Part shown: positions 35,178 through 47,586 of the stretch, piece by piece
Numbering within the stretch: position 1 is the stretch's first letter
Layout of the letters: each line of letters starts with the position of its first letter
Assembly (NCBI RefSeq): GCF_047675955.1
Contig: NC_132911.1
Location: forward strand, 22,838,565-22,902,564
DNA length: 64,000 bases
Source: Chlorocebus sabaeus
Taxonomy: Eukaryota; Chordata; Mammalia; Primates; Cercopithecidae
Reading direction: 5' to 3'
The notes under the pieces: model-generated
What the model was told of the DNA's origin: nothing
The model's database searches: none
The model's input: the letters and a program-made list of their open reading frames with translations, nothing else
Made by a program: the position numbers and the translations under genes

Positions 35178-35574
35178 TGTTGTCATTCTTTAGCTTTATT
35201 TTTCTTTGTCAATGAGCAGTACAAGCTGATTGCTAAACTCTCCCAGTGATATACAAGATTAAATTTGTATTTCCAATGAGAAGCAATGAAAACAGTCTTA
35301 AATTACTCCATCTGTTGAATCAAAGTACAATCTGCCTAGCAGTAGAAATTATAATCGAACAAAACTGCTGCTTCCTGCACCCAGGAAGATGAGTGAGGTT
35401 GAGGTTGTCTCTGTACCATATCCAAGGGAAGCCCTTAGCCTGTATTGCTAGCACAGGCAAAGTGTTCCTTTGTATGTTTCTTTTTTTTTTTTAAGGCAGA
35501 ATATGGATGCAGGTAATTCAGTGTTTTTTTTTTTTTTCTGATAAGTAATAGATTGTCCAACAAAAAGGATACTG

Positions 35575-35645
35575 TACCTCAGTTTCTCATGTCCAAAATC
35601 AGAAGTAGTAACAGTATCTACTTCACTAGATTGTTATGATAGTTT
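35575..35645 (+). repeat. MIR SINE fragment
   Basis: 'acctcagtttctcatgtcca' and ACAGTATCTACTTCACTAG follow MIR; an Alu interrupts it. Confidence 0.45.
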
Positions 35646-35670
35646 ATTTATTTCTTTGTTTTTGTTTTTG

Positions 35671-35968
35671 TGTTTTTTTTTTTTTTTGAGATGGAGTCTC
35701 ACTCTGTTGCCCAGGCTCAAGTGCTTTGGTGCGATCTCAACTCACTGCAACCTCCGCCTCCCAGGTTCAAGCAATTCTCCTGCTTCAGCCTCCCGCGTAA
35801 CTGGGATTACAGGTGCCTGCCACCACACCGCCTAATTTTGTATTTTTAGTAGAGACTGGGTTTCACTGTGTTGGCCAGGCTGGTCTCGAACTCCTAACCT
35901 CAGGTAATCTGCCTCCCTCGGCCTCCCAAAGTATTGGGAATTATAGGCATGAGCCACCACACTGGGCC
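35671..35968 (-). mobile_element. Alu SINE
   Basis: Inverted Alu from poly(T) through GAGATGGAGTCTCACTCTG to GAGCCACCACACTGGGCC. Confidence 0.9.
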
Positions 35969-36123
35969 ATAAATCTGTATTTGGAGGTAGTGTCCAAATT
36001 TCTGCAAAGTCATATCATTGTAAGGAGGCCTTGGCAGGAGACTCCTTCACCCCGTCTGGGTTCCCATGACTCTAGCCCTTTAAGAAGAGGCTAGCACTCT
36101 GGAGAGGTTGAGGTCTTCTGGGA

Positions 36124-36216
36124 CGAGGGTGGTCTCGAACTCCTGACCACAGGTGATCTGCCCACCTCCGTCTCCCAAAGTGCTGGGATTACAGGCATGT
36201 GCCACTGCGCCTGGCC
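36124..36216 (-). mobile_element. Partial Alu (5' part only)
   Basis: About 90 bp, 'tggtctcgaactcctgacc' to GCGCCTGGCC. No tail and no right arm. Confidence 0.85.
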
Positions 36217-36224
36217 TGTGGTGA

Positions 36225-36310
36225 CAGTTTAAATTCATTAACACTTGTCACTTAAAATAGTGCCCAGACATAGGAAGGGCTACATAAGAGTTTGTGAAAT
36301 AAATAAGTAA
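36225..36310 (+). repeat. L2/MIR 3'-end fragment (weak)
   Basis: AATAGTGCCCAGACATAGG, then GAGTTTGTGAAATAAATAAG, resemble an L2 or MIR end. Confidence 0.35.
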
Positions 36311-38751
36311 ATAAATAAAACTGTATTTGGTTAAAGAAAAAAAGAGAAAGAAGAGTGAGAGGAGGGAGGGATTTCGCAGTTGGAGTGATGAGAGACGACG
36401 TTACGGAAGAGAAGACTTTAAATTGGGCCCTGAATGATGGTGGAATTCGAAACAAGGGAGGTCCAGGAAGGCCCTGCTGCCTGCTCATGCCAACCCAGCT
36501 TTTCAGGGCCCATGTGCTTGTCCCTGCATGGCAGGACCCAGTGAGATGCCAGAAGGAGCCAGCAGAGGGGCCTCGCTGGGCAGGCTGACCCCAAGACAGG
36601 GCAGAGGCGAGATCCCATCCCTGCGGGTCCAGCAGTCCTGGAAGTACCACCTTTATCTCAGTGTGAATGGAGTGTGAAGACAGAGGAAGGGCAAATCCTA
36701 CAGACACAGTTATCATCTCTCCTTAACCCAAATCTGAGACTTGTTAGAATTCTAGTGTGCCTGTGAATGCAATGACACGGAATCTTGCCGAGGACTATCC
36801 TGGCAAATCCAGGGTGCGTGCTCACCACAGCGGCAGCCCAGAGCAGAGAACTGCTCAGGAGGGCTATTAATAATTCCAGGAACCACTGCCCTCCCGACAT
36901 ACTTCCTGCAAGGCCCCTGCACTTGGAAGCCTACACCATGTTCCATGACGCCCCCACAAGGGGCGGGAGAAGATACTTGGCGGGGGGGAACACCAGCTGC
37001 TCAGGGATTGGTCAGACCTCACTGCCTGCCTTGGTTCAGGAAAACCCCTCTGCTTCTAGCCTTCAGTCAGCGCCACCCTCTCCAGGAACAGATGTCCTGC
37101 GTTCTAACTGGACAATGCAGAGCCCACAGCAAACAACTGTCCCCAGCAGCCCAGATCCCTCTGACATCAGCCCCCAGGAATGTGCTGCAGACCCTCTAGC
37201 ACATTCAGGCCTCGCCGAGGCGCCCCTCCCCTCCTCCATCCCAGTGTTTCACTGGGGACAGGCTTCTGAGCTGCAGACGGAGGCCCTCGGTGGGTGGTGG
37301 ACAGCCTACCCGGCTCCAGGCCTGGAGACTGGAGGGGTGACTGGAGTGAGTGAGGCAGCCTTGGGTGGAGTGGAGCAGGAAGCCTGCCTGTGAAAGAGGC
37401 AGCTAGGCCAATAGCTGGGCTGTAGGAAGAACACGGAGCTGGACTGATTCAACCAAGAGTCCTACCCACCGGCGCTCCCCTGACCTAGAGTGAAGGCAGA
37501 TGTGGGATTCTGCCAGCTGCTGAGTACAACTATTTCCATGATGCTTTCTGGAAGTGGGGAAATAGCACAGGATGGATTTGAGATGGACTTAAGCTAAAAC
37601 CCCATAAGCCCCCACTTTGATGTTCTCGGTCTCTTAGTGTCAGCTCAGAACCAGTGGCTAGTAGTCCGAAAGATCTGATTATTTCCTTTTCTCCAATGCA
37701 CGCTCATCCTGGTGAAAGGTGCCTTTGGAGAAGTGGGAGAAAGAATACAGTATAAATTTCTGGCAGGGTACCAGGGTGCTTCCTTGAGGGTACCCAGCCT
37801 TTCCCTCATTCAAGAACTTGTAAAACTGGCTCAAGTATGGGAATGGATTGAGGGGTCATGACTGCTTTTATGATTCGGGATAGACCTTTTGTTTGCTTGG
37901 CCTAGAACTTTTCTGCTTATACAGATTATTAAGTACGAACTTAGTAGGCTTCCTGTCTATTTCACTTCGAGGAACACCATGATCAACCAGCCAACACCAC
38001 AGGTCTGCAGCAGTCAGACTGATCGCTGCTTTGACTCCACTGTCCAACAGGGTCAGCACGTCCACCTTTGGTAGTACTACAGCCACGGGACCCCTGCCAC
38101 CCTGAAGCCAATTACTCCCATCGCATTCAGGTCACTGGTTCAGTGGCTGCTGTTCCTGCTGTGAGTCCTGGCCTTCAGAGAAGAGTGATCACAGCTCCTC
38201 AAGGAGGCTGGGGCTCCTTTCATATATTTACTTTTCACTGTCAAGGTGAAAGGTGTGTCTTCAGGACAGTGTGGGTGAGGAGGTCTTAAAGGTAAGATCC
38301 ATTCTAACATTCAACCTCCCTAAGCTTTTGAATTCTGTCTTCTACACACAACAGAGGCAGGGTCAGCATTTCTGCTTACTCACTGTGGGCCACACTTTGG
38401 TCCACATTTCAGTTGATCCACCAAGCAAACCGCTGGAAGCCTTTCTAACTTCCTGAGCTGCAACATTAAATGCAGAATCTCTGCTTAGAGAGCTCATTTC
38501 AATTAAATGATGTCAGTATTGAGATCCTACTTTCGGGAGAACAAAATCATGACTACACAATGCTTCCTCCCAGCACCAGGAATGGGGGCCTGAAGTTTAA
38601 GCTTCATTAGCTTCAAGGTACATGTATTGTACCCCAGCCCGATGTGGAAGTCAGTGCCATGGCCAAGCCAATCAGAGAGCAGCCCTTGGTGAGGAGCCCC
38701 TGACTCTACCTGTGGCTGCAGAGGCCTCTGGGGTGTGTGCAGGTAACTGGG

Positions 38752-39117
38752 GGGTATTAGTCCATTCTCATGCTACTAATAAGGACATACCCGAGCCTGG
38801 GTAATGTATACAGGAAAGAGGTTCAATAAACTCAACAGTTCCACATGGCTGGGGAGGCCTCACAATCACGGCGGAAGGTGGAGGAGGAGCAAAGGCACAT
38901 CTTACATGACAGCAGGCAAGACAGCGTGTGCAGGGGAACTGGCCTTTATAAAACCATCAGGTCTCATGAGACTTATTCACCATCATGAGAACAGCATGGG
39001 AAAAACCCAGTCCCATGATTCAGTTACCTCCCACTGGGTCCCTCCCACGACATGTGGGGTTATGGGAGCTACAGTTCGAGATGAGATGTGGGTGGGGACA
39101 CAGTCAAACCGTTATCA
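38752..39117 (-). mobile_element. THE1-like MaLR solo LTR
   Basis: Read on the minus strand it starts TGATAACGGTTTGACTGTG and ends GGACTAATACC, the THE1/MST LTR order, about 366 bp. A TTTTATAAAGG box lies near 38941-38955. Flanks CTGGG (38747-38751) and CTAGG (39118-39122) may be the 5-bp target duplication. No internal region, so a solo LTR, in the same orientation as LOXL2. Confidence 0.85.
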
Positions 39118-40924
39118 CTAGGGGAAGCAGAGGTGCTGAGGAAGAGCTGCAGTTGGAGGCCGGGGGGCAGCTCTAAGGCTTCCGAGTGGCCACCAGCCCA
39201 GCAGGTTCACAGAGGGAGCCAGTCCAGTAAGGCAGCAGTGGGGCAGGGGGCCCAAGGTAGGGGGCCCTCAGGGGTTAAGCAGGTGAGTTTCTGAGGCTAT
39301 AAGGTCCTTCAGGGACCTTGGTGGATACATGGAGATTACTAACTCCACCCCAGACTGAGAATTACTTTGAAAATAATTTCCTGCATGGCGGGAGGGAAGG
39401 GGTCCCTTCCTGGGCCTCAGAGGTGTGCTGCCAGCAACAGCAGCCACAGACTGTAGGAAGAGGGAAAGGGACACGGGAAAGACGCAACCAGAAGCCACTG
39501 CTTCAAGTGCCAGGCAGGGGGTGGTCCTCAGTCTGGCCTCCAGACCTCTGCAGTCCTCAGCCTCTGAGCAGGGCCCATTGATATCCCTAGCCCCAGGCCA
39601 GTTGTGCCCCAGTCCTCAGACTGGCCAGTGCTTCTGAGCTGGCCCTACCCCGGGGAGAATAGGAGCTGCAACGGGGCCAGCAGGTGGAGACCGCTGGGTG
39701 GTGCTCTCTCTGGAGCAGACCTGGGCTGTCCTGCAGGCTCTGCTGGGTGTGGGCTGTGACACCCTGAATCCACTGCCCTTCAGGCCTCTTCCATGCAGAT
39801 CCAGGGCTTAGGACAGTGGTCTCTGAGACTTACCATTCCTTAGGAGTCCTAGCCCTTTGCTGGCAGTTTAGCCCCGACAGCCCACCGAGGCACAGAAAGT
39901 CTTCCCAGCACCTTTCTCTTTGGGGCACATGTAGGCCTAACTGTCAACTGACTCCCAGACATGAACACAAAATGACAGGGACAAGCTGAGAAGGTCGTGC
40001 TTCCCCTCCCACTCCTCCGGTAGGAAGGCCGCCCCATCTCTCCAACTAGAAGGCTGCGGGAGGGGCTGGTTTCCAGCAGCTTCTGTTCTTCATCTCCCAT
40101 CATGCAGACAGCACCACCCACCACCCGCTCCTTGGATCGCTCTCAGCCTTGGAAGCCTTGTCCTCCCTGTCCTTGAAAAGGCAAAGCCACAGACGCGAGG
40201 GTGGGAGGGGCAGGGAGGGGGTTCCAATCCAGCACGTAACAGGATTACCCAGGGCCCAGCTGCTGAAACTGGCCTGAGATCAACTCCTCAAAAGCCGAGA
40301 AGGACTCCAGACTGGCCACGGTTGGGAGATGGCTTCCAAACGTCATCTGAATGAGGCGCGTGCTGTCCAGCTCAGAACTGCACCAGGCTGGGGGCACTGG
40401 TAGGGCCAGCCAGGTAGGAAGCCTGCCAGGGAAGGGGTTTGCTTTTCTTGGCTCCAACTGGTAAGAAAAGCTGAGAAGGTGTCACTAAGGAAGGAGTCAG
40501 GTGGGAGTTCTCCAGAGTATTCAGAGGATGGCGACTCCTGGTGCCAACAGGAAGGTCTGGGCCATGTCTGGGGACTGGGATCACCATGGTGGTCACCCTG
40601 GGGTGTTGTGTGCTTATTAGCTGGGCAGCTCTGCGGCCGCACTCATTCACCCACACAGGGGGCTGGGGGCTGGGACCAAAGTATGGCCCACCCCATCCAA
40701 GCAGGGCTGGGCCAGTGTCAGGGAGGGATATGTGGTCTGCCCAGACCCCAGGGAGCTGGTGAGTAGAGCTGGGGCTTCAAGCCAAGTCTCCTGACACGGA
40801 AACCATGTCTTTTCTTCCTCTGATTTGGAAGGAAAGAGACAGTGCTGAGAGTCTGCACTCTAGGAGTGTGGACCCTACAGCTGGACACAGGGGACCTCCA
40901 GAGGCCAGGATCTGCCCCTTCCTG

Positions 40925-41070
40925 GTTCTATCACCTTTCTCCAGTTTACTCAACTCTAAAACAGACTCCTATTTCCCAGTGGTGTTGTGAGGATTAAATG
41001 ACTGAGAATAGTGCCTGGCACACTGTAAGCCCTTAGTAAAGAGACGCTACTATTCCTATCATTATTAAGA
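40925..41070 (+). repeat. MIR SINE
   Basis: GTGTTGTGAGGATTAAATGA, AGTGCCTGGCACACTGTAAG and a CCTTAGTAAA tail are the MIR 3' half. Confidence 0.65.
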
Positions 41071-41751
41071 GGAGGGAGGAAGACCCCATGACCAATCAAG
41101 TACCCCAAGTATATGCAGCCATCAGCTTGTTGGGGTGCTGGAATCCTTCCATTGGACACCCCTTAAATCAAACGACTCCAGGTTCTATCCCTGTTTACTT
41201 TTTCCCCTACTGGGAAATACTAACCTTAGAGACCATCACAGCATTGTCAGATTTAACTGGGATTGGATGAAGTGAGCTGCATTGATCAGTTTCTCAACTA
41301 CCTGCTGCAATTTCCAGATTTCTCAGAAGAATCATTTGCCGAGGGCAAGTAAACATTTCTTCTTAAGTTGGTGTTGTCTCTGCCCGGCCTGGCCAGGGTA
41401 TTATCCTAGCTTAGCTCAGTCCCTGAGCTGGCCGGCAGCACCCCGAGCTGGGGTTACCTGGACTGGGGATACCTTGTACCTCACTGCTGCAATATACCTT
41501 CCCTCAGGCTACTCTAGGGATTAGGGTCTATCTCCTATAGACGTGTGAGTTCCTCAAGGGTAAGGATGCCACAGGGCGTCCTTGAACTTGCTGCCTGGCC
41601 CGGCCCAGGAGCTCTGTGCAGGCTGCCTGCAGGGATACTAGCTGGCCTGGCCATGCCTGGCCAAGGAAAGGCCACCGCCAGGGTGGACTCTTTTAACTAG
41701 GTAGGCAGGGCAGATACCCTCAAAACCACCTGTTTGGTGCAGTCCTCTTAC

Positions 41752-41963
41752 TTGTACACTTTGGTGTTGTATGTCCTCTCCCCAGGGAAGCCGAACATGC
41801 CGCAGACCACGCGGGAATTCTTGGCCGTCCAGTGCTTGTCACAGATCTGCTTCCAGGTCTTGCCCTCCTTCACCTCCACGTAGCCCTCTGTCACCGGGGT
41901 GCGCTTGCGGTAGGCCGAGAGGATGGCTCGAATCCGAATGTCCTCCACCTGGATATTCAGGTT
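41752..41963 (-). CDS. LOXL2: LOXL2 exon 4: first half of SRCR2
   Basis: Encodes residues 178-247 and two bases of Lys248: NLNIQVEDIRIRAILS through GERTYNTKVY. Cys218 and Cys231 belong to SRCR2; EGKTWKQICDKHW is the SRCR hallmark. Residues 194 (Ala) and 202 (Thr) differ from the Thr and Met I recall in human. Acceptor AG at 41964-41965 (phase 0), donor GT at 41750-41751 (phase 2). Confidence 0.97.
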
Positions 41964-43184
41964 CTGGGAAGAAGGAGGTGTGGAAGGAGAGGGTTACCCT
42001 TCTGGCCTGCCTGCAGACACACCAGGCAACCAGTCCTTCTTTAGCGATTACCGGCCGGGCCTGCTGCTGGCCTGCCTGTGCCCTTGGGCCCCGCAGTCAG
42101 CTCTGGGCACCTCCGAGGGGCACACGGCCCAAGCTGCAGTTAGAAAGCGCTATGCATGGGAGGTAGTGAGGCTGCCAGGACCCAACAGGGAGTGGGGTGA
42201 CCTGGAACAGTCAGAGAAGACTCGGAGAGCCCATGGGCTTCTGCCACATCCAAACCTAAGATCTTGGAGAGCAAAGGGCAGCGGACTCCTCCTGCACAGG
42301 CCTCGAAATAAATGCATGGGAGAGAAAGTATTCTTTGAATGTGGATTTTACATTTCACTCCAAAGTACTTGTGTATGTGCCTGTGAGTGTGTCTGTGTGT
42401 GTCTCCCTGATTCACCTTTCAGTAAAACTTGAGTTTCAGATAGAGGAGCCCCAGATGTCCTGAAGCTGGTGGTGCCACCCTGTAGACTACCGTATACCCC
42501 AGGGGTGGGCATTCCTCTGTTCAAAAATCCTTAGAGAGGCCTGAGAGAAGGGACAGGGGTTAGAGAGAAAGGAAGCAGAGATTCCTGGCGTTGAGTGTGC
42601 TGTGTGCAGAGACCCACACCTGCCGGCAGGGATCAGGGAGGTAGGGTTGGGGACAACTATTTGGCTGCAGCAAGGAAAGGAGAGACTGCAAACACTTTGA
42701 GGTTCCCTTCCCATACCCACCCCACCCATCAATCTGTGGAGTAAAGGACAGGGGCTGGGGTCAGGGTTGGAAAAATTCATTGGCAGGGCTCTTTGGGAGG
42801 AAGTAGAGGAGGGCTGGAGGGGCAGGGGCGGGAGGAAGGCGCCTGCCTGCCTGCCACATGGGCACTCCTCCTCCCTCGACGTGGGGCTGGAATGTCCCTG
42901 TACCACCTAGACCTCCCGGGGATGTGGAGGAGAGGGGGCCTCAAGAAGCTAAGCTGGATGAGAGGAGCAGAGGTTCCCTGGAGTTACAGTGGCACTTTTT
43001 AATGCCTTTCCAAGACAGGCCATAACAGGCTCCAAATTCTATGGAAGCTCCCTCCCGAATCAGTCACCGCCAGCCACCACCAGCTCTTCCAACAGTCCCT
43101 GACTGAGTCCCTGCCTCCGTCTGTCTGCCACAGGGCCAGTCACCAAAGAGCCTCTTTTTTCTTTTAATTAATTAATTCTTAATC

Positions 43185-43472
43185 TTTTTTGAGGCAGGGT
43201 CTCACTCTGTTGCCCAGGCTGGAGTGCAGTGGTGTGATCAGGGCTCACTGCCGTTTCCATATCCTGGGCTCAAGCAATCCTCCTGTTTCAGTCTCCCAAG
43301 TAGCTGGGAGTACAGGTGTGCACCACCATGCCCAACTAATTTAAAAATATATTTCAGAGACGAGGTCTCCCTGTGTTGCCTAAGCTAGTTTCAAACTCTG
43401 GGCCTCAAGGCATCCTCCTACCTCAGCCTCCCAAAGTGCTGGAATTACAGGTATGAGGCACTGTGGCTGGCT
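43185..43472 (-). mobile_element. Older Alu (AluJ-like)
   Basis: Inverted, diverged: GAGGCAGGGTCTCACTCTG to GAGGCACTGTGGCTGGC, with GGGCTCAAGCAATCCTCC typical of AluJ. Confidence 0.88.
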
Positions 43473-43649
43473 CTTTCTAAAACACAGATCTAACCTTGTC
43501 CCTTGGCTAGTTCCTCTTTGTCTATGTAATACCCTAATATTGAGCAAAATGCTCTCAGCCATTCAGGACTGATTCCGCCTATGCCTCCAGCCCCCTCACT
43601 GTTCCCAGCTTCACATGGATCCGCAAACACCACAAATTGCAGCATATAA

Positions 43650-43830
43650 TAGCAACAGCTACTGCAAAGCACACGCCAGGTGCCCAGCCCTATGCGAAGT
43701 GCCTTCCTTGCGTTCTCCTACTTAACCCTCACATGCTGTAATGAGGTGGTTGATAGCTATTACCATCCCCATCTTACAGATGAGAATACCAGCTGACTCC
43801 AGTTCCCTCCCCAGGGCCACCCCGAGGTGC
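43650..43830 (-). repeat. MIR SINE
   Basis: 'taccatccccatcttacaga', TTAACCCTCACATGCTGTAA and an upstream GCCAGGTGCCCAGCCC match inverted MIR. Confidence 0.55.
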
Positions 43831-44761
43831 AGGGGAAGACACACACACTGTGAATGGGTCAGGGACTGGGAGGTGGGGCTGGTCCAAGCGGGGCCGGAAG
43901 GCAGGAGGAACCCAGCATCCCAACTGCCCCAGCCCTGTCCAGCCGAGATGCAAATAAACCACGAGTTTGAACAGAACCATTCTTCGGGTGCCCAGGGATT
44001 CAGGTCTCCTTGCCACAGGCTTCAGGGTCTACAGCCAGGCCACGCTCTCAGGTCCTGAAAGGCGGTGGAAAGTACGTGGGCCTGGAGTGATGGCACTTGG
44101 CTCCGTTTCCTTTCCACCACAGCAGAAGGAATGCTGCCAGCGGCAGGATTATGCCTTCCAGTCTGGATGCTGGATCCTTTACAGCCTCATTCAGGCCGCA
44201 GGACCCGTGCCACCAAGACACGTGGACAGGGGCGAGCCAAGAAAGGGCCTGAGGTCTAAACCCAGCCCACGAGCCGGCCCTCTTGTGTCTCTTCCCACCT
44301 CAGGAGGCCGGGCTGGAATTCCAGTGTGTAACTGTCATGCCCAGAAGGAAAGTTACTGCCTAGCATCAGGCCTGTGCTTCACAGGGCAGGCGGCCCGGGC
44401 TGACCTTCAGTTCACAGATCCTCTCCCCTGCATTGGGCAGCAGTGCCGGCTCGCTGCAGGGAAGATGTGACCCCCAACACCTGGCCTCCACAGGAGGAGG
44501 AAGAAGGTCCAGCTGGAGGAGCTCAGTAGACCCCACTGGAAAGAGTTATGTGGGCCTGAGGCCAGCATACACCAACCCAAACGCCAAGGGAGCTTGCACT
44601 GGTTCCTGCGACGATGCGGGACAGGTTCCTCCACTGAATATGGCTGGTGGGAAGAGCCTCGGGGGCTCTACGATGAAGGCAATGCAACCTGGAGAAGAGA
44701 AAGAGCTAGCACCAGGGGTCATCATCCTCATGCTTCCACCGACTCACTGCATATGAGTTTA

Positions 44762-45110
44762 TGAATCTCTGTGTGTGTGTGTGTGTGCATGGTGATATGT
44801 GCTTGATGGTCTGTGTGTGTGTGGTGTGTATCTCTGGGTCTGTGTGTGTGCACGGTGGTATACACGTGATGCTGTGTTTCTGAGTGTCTGCATGTCCATG
44901 TGTCATATGAGCCGCTGTATATGTCTGTGTGTGTGTCTCTCTGGGATTGTGTGTCTCTGGGATTGTGTCTGTGCGCATGATGATGTATGCATGACAGGGT
45001 TGTGTGTGTGTGCCTGTGTGTCATGTGAGTCTCCGTGTACTCTCTCTGTATGTGTCTATGACACATGGGTTTCTGAATGTATAAAGTATGCATCTATTTG
45101 TGTGTCTTGT
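44762..45110. repeat. Degenerate TG-rich array
   Basis: About 350 bp of GTGTGTG tracts separated by CTCTGGGATTGTG and CATGATG words. A 15-bp word repeats at about 44938-44970. Confidence 0.85.
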
Positions 45111-45354
45111 GCAGGAGGAAATTCTGAAAGGATCTTGTTCCTTGCAAGGCCTTAGGAAAACAGTCAGGATATGCTTTGCATTCATTCCTTCAAACTGGAA
45201 CATCTTCTCTTCTTCTCCCTCCAAAGAACCAAAGCCTTCCCAGTCTTTAAGGTGCAAATCCATCTTACTCATTCATTCATTTAACAAAATGCAGTCTCTG
45301 CCCTCCCTGGGCCTTGCTGGGTTTCCTCCTTACACCCCAACCCCAGCAGCTTTG

Positions 45355-45605
45355 AATAATGACAGCTATGGGCATCATTTATTAAACACCAATTAATTGC
45401 AGGCTAGGTTTCATTCAGAAAACTTTACATCCACTCCACTATTTAATCCCCATGGCAGCTTTCAAGATAGCTCATGGTCCACCCGTTTAGAGGTAAAAAC
45501 ATGATAAATCTTGGCAAGCTTTTGGAAGTTACCCAAGTTCACACAGCCAAGAAGTAGGTAAACAAGTATGCAAATCGAGTTCTGACTCCAAACCTGTGCT
45601 CCAGG
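45355..45605 (-). repeat. MIR SINE
   Basis: 'catcatttattaaacacca', TCCCCATGGCAGCTTTCAAG and CCCAAGTTCACACAGCCAAG match inverted MIR. Confidence 0.65.
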
Positions 45606-46933
45606 CTCATAATGACCACTGGTCTCTGAGCAGTCCTCATCTCATGCCTGTGTCCAATACATCGCCTGGTACTGAGAGTGACTCACCCAGAGCAGGGCCT
45701 GGGGCTCAGAATTCTGGGTGTCCTCTTCAACCAGCTGAAGGGTGCTGGTGCTGTGCACATTGCAAGCCCAGCGCCCCATGTCGAGGGGCAGTGAGTCAGA
45801 CTGGATTGTGTACGTGAGGGGAGAGCTGGGCTCCCGGCATTCTTGTCTTCGGGCCAGCGGGAGGAGGCAGGAAAACCCTCTGGGGCACACATTCGATGCT
45901 CACACTAGCTAACCAGCTCACAGAGACTTAGTTAGACCTCTCAGAAAACACACACACACACTTCACTGCTGTGGAATCCCTTCCATGACCACAAGTGTTA
46001 GGATATTTTTTGCCCCGGGAGCTTGGTCCCAAAAGTGAAGAGAAAGTTTGAAATATTGAAATATACACACTTTTTTTCTTTTTTTAAATGAAAGGCACTC
46101 TAGACTTGCTAATTTAAAATTCAGCTCCAAATGCCAGGAGCTGGTCAAGCACCCTGCACATATTAAAATTCAAGCTAAAACCTGATGCTGTCCCTCCTGC
46201 CAGAGACAACAGTGCACCCAGGCCTCCAGAAAGCTTCCCTCCAAGAGAGACACACAGACACTCCGGGAAGTGTGGTCCTCAGAGCTCATCACATCCTCCA
46301 GCAGGGCCTGAGGCTCTGGGAGTGATTTGCATCCGCTCCCAGAAGGGAAACACAGCTAGGCAAGGGACTTGTCACTTCAGCTGGAGAGGAAGGGAGCTCT
46401 GGGCTCTGACTCTCAGGTTTATGCCTGAATGACATTTAACATTCGCAGCATCTGTGCATGACTTGCCAATTCCAGGATGCCATAGTCTGGGTCTGTCGCC
46501 AGTGAGGAAAAGTCACCCATTTTGAAAGTCTAGCTGGAAGTTGCATCAGGGAAAGGTACAAGGAGAAGCAAGTCAAGCAAGCCAGACTACGTGAATCCAC
46601 ATCACAGTTGCCCCAAACTCTCAGCACTAGGCACGTTGGCAAGGCTGGGTCTTAGCTCAGCGGTCATTCTTCTTCCCTCTGTTCTAGAAGTCATAATTTA
46701 ATATCAGCCCAGGCTTTCTGACCTGAGAAGTCATCCTGGGGGTGAGGAGGGGTGGGAGGATAATGCTGGGAAGACATAACATCATGCCAACATCTCAACG
46801 AGAATGCATGAGTGTCGACTCTAGCCAGCCTCTGCTCACCTCGCATGCAGCCTCCCACAACCACCAGCAAGTTCCTGCATCTTCCTCTCAGAGCCTGCAG
46901 CTTTCTTACTTAGGCTATTTAAAAACAAAACAG

Positions 46934-47266
46934 GGCCGGGCGTGGTGACTCACACCTCTAATCCCAGCACTTTGGGAGGCTGAGGTGAGCAGATCACTGC
47001 AGATCAGGAGTTCAAGACCAGCCTGGCCAACATGGTGAGACCCCATCTCTACTAAAACAAACAAATAAACAAACAAACAAAAAAACACAAAAAACCGCCG
47101 GTCATGGTGGTGCATGCCTGTAATCCCAGCAACTCAGGAGGCTGAGGCAGGAGAATCACTTGAATTCGGGAGGTGGGGGTTGCAGTGAGCCAAGATTGTG
47201 CCACTATACTCCAGCTGAGGTGACTCAGTTGAGCAAGACTGTATCTCAAAAATAAATACATAAATA
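46934..47266 (+). mobile_element. Alu SINE (first of a tandem trio)
   Basis: GGCCGGGCGTGGTGACTC to an AAATAAATACATAAATA tail. Confidence 0.92.
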
Positions 47267-47580
47267 GGTGGGGCGTGGTGGCTCACACCTGTGATCCCAG
47301 TACTTTGGGAGGCCAAGGTGAGTGGATCATTTGAGGTCAGGACCAGCCTGACCAACATGGTGAAACCTCATCTCTACTAAAAATACAAAAAAACAAAACA
47401 AAACAAAAAAAATTAGCTGGGCATCTATAATCCCAGTTACTTGGGAGGCTGAGGCAGAAGAATCACTTGAACCCGGGAGGTGGAGTTGGCAGTGAGCTGA
47501 GACTGCGCCACTGCACTCCAGCCTGGGTGAAAGACCAAGACTCCGTTTCAAAAAAATATAAATAAATAAATAATAAAAAC
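47267..47580 (+). mobile_element. Alu SINE (second of trio)
   Basis: GGTGGGGCGTGGTGGCTC to an AATAAATAAATAATAAAA tail. It directly abuts the first Alu and lacks about 10 bp in the left arm. Confidence 0.92.
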
Positions 47581-47586
47581 AAAACA

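Larger units (their letters stand above)
34463..41751 (-). other. LOXL2: LOXL2 intron 4
   Basis: 7289-nt intron: GT donor at 41750-41751, AG acceptor at 34463-34464. Contains Alus at 34900, 35671 and 36124 (partial), a THE1-like solo LTR (38752), and MIR and L2 pieces. 36320-38750 and 39125-40920 look mostly unique. Confidence 0.9.

Noticed and set aside
36785..37393. 202-codon plus-strand open frame in intron 4
   Set aside because: Composition follows local GC content, there are no recognisable domains or flanking splice logic, and it is antisense in an intron. Not enough to call a gene.
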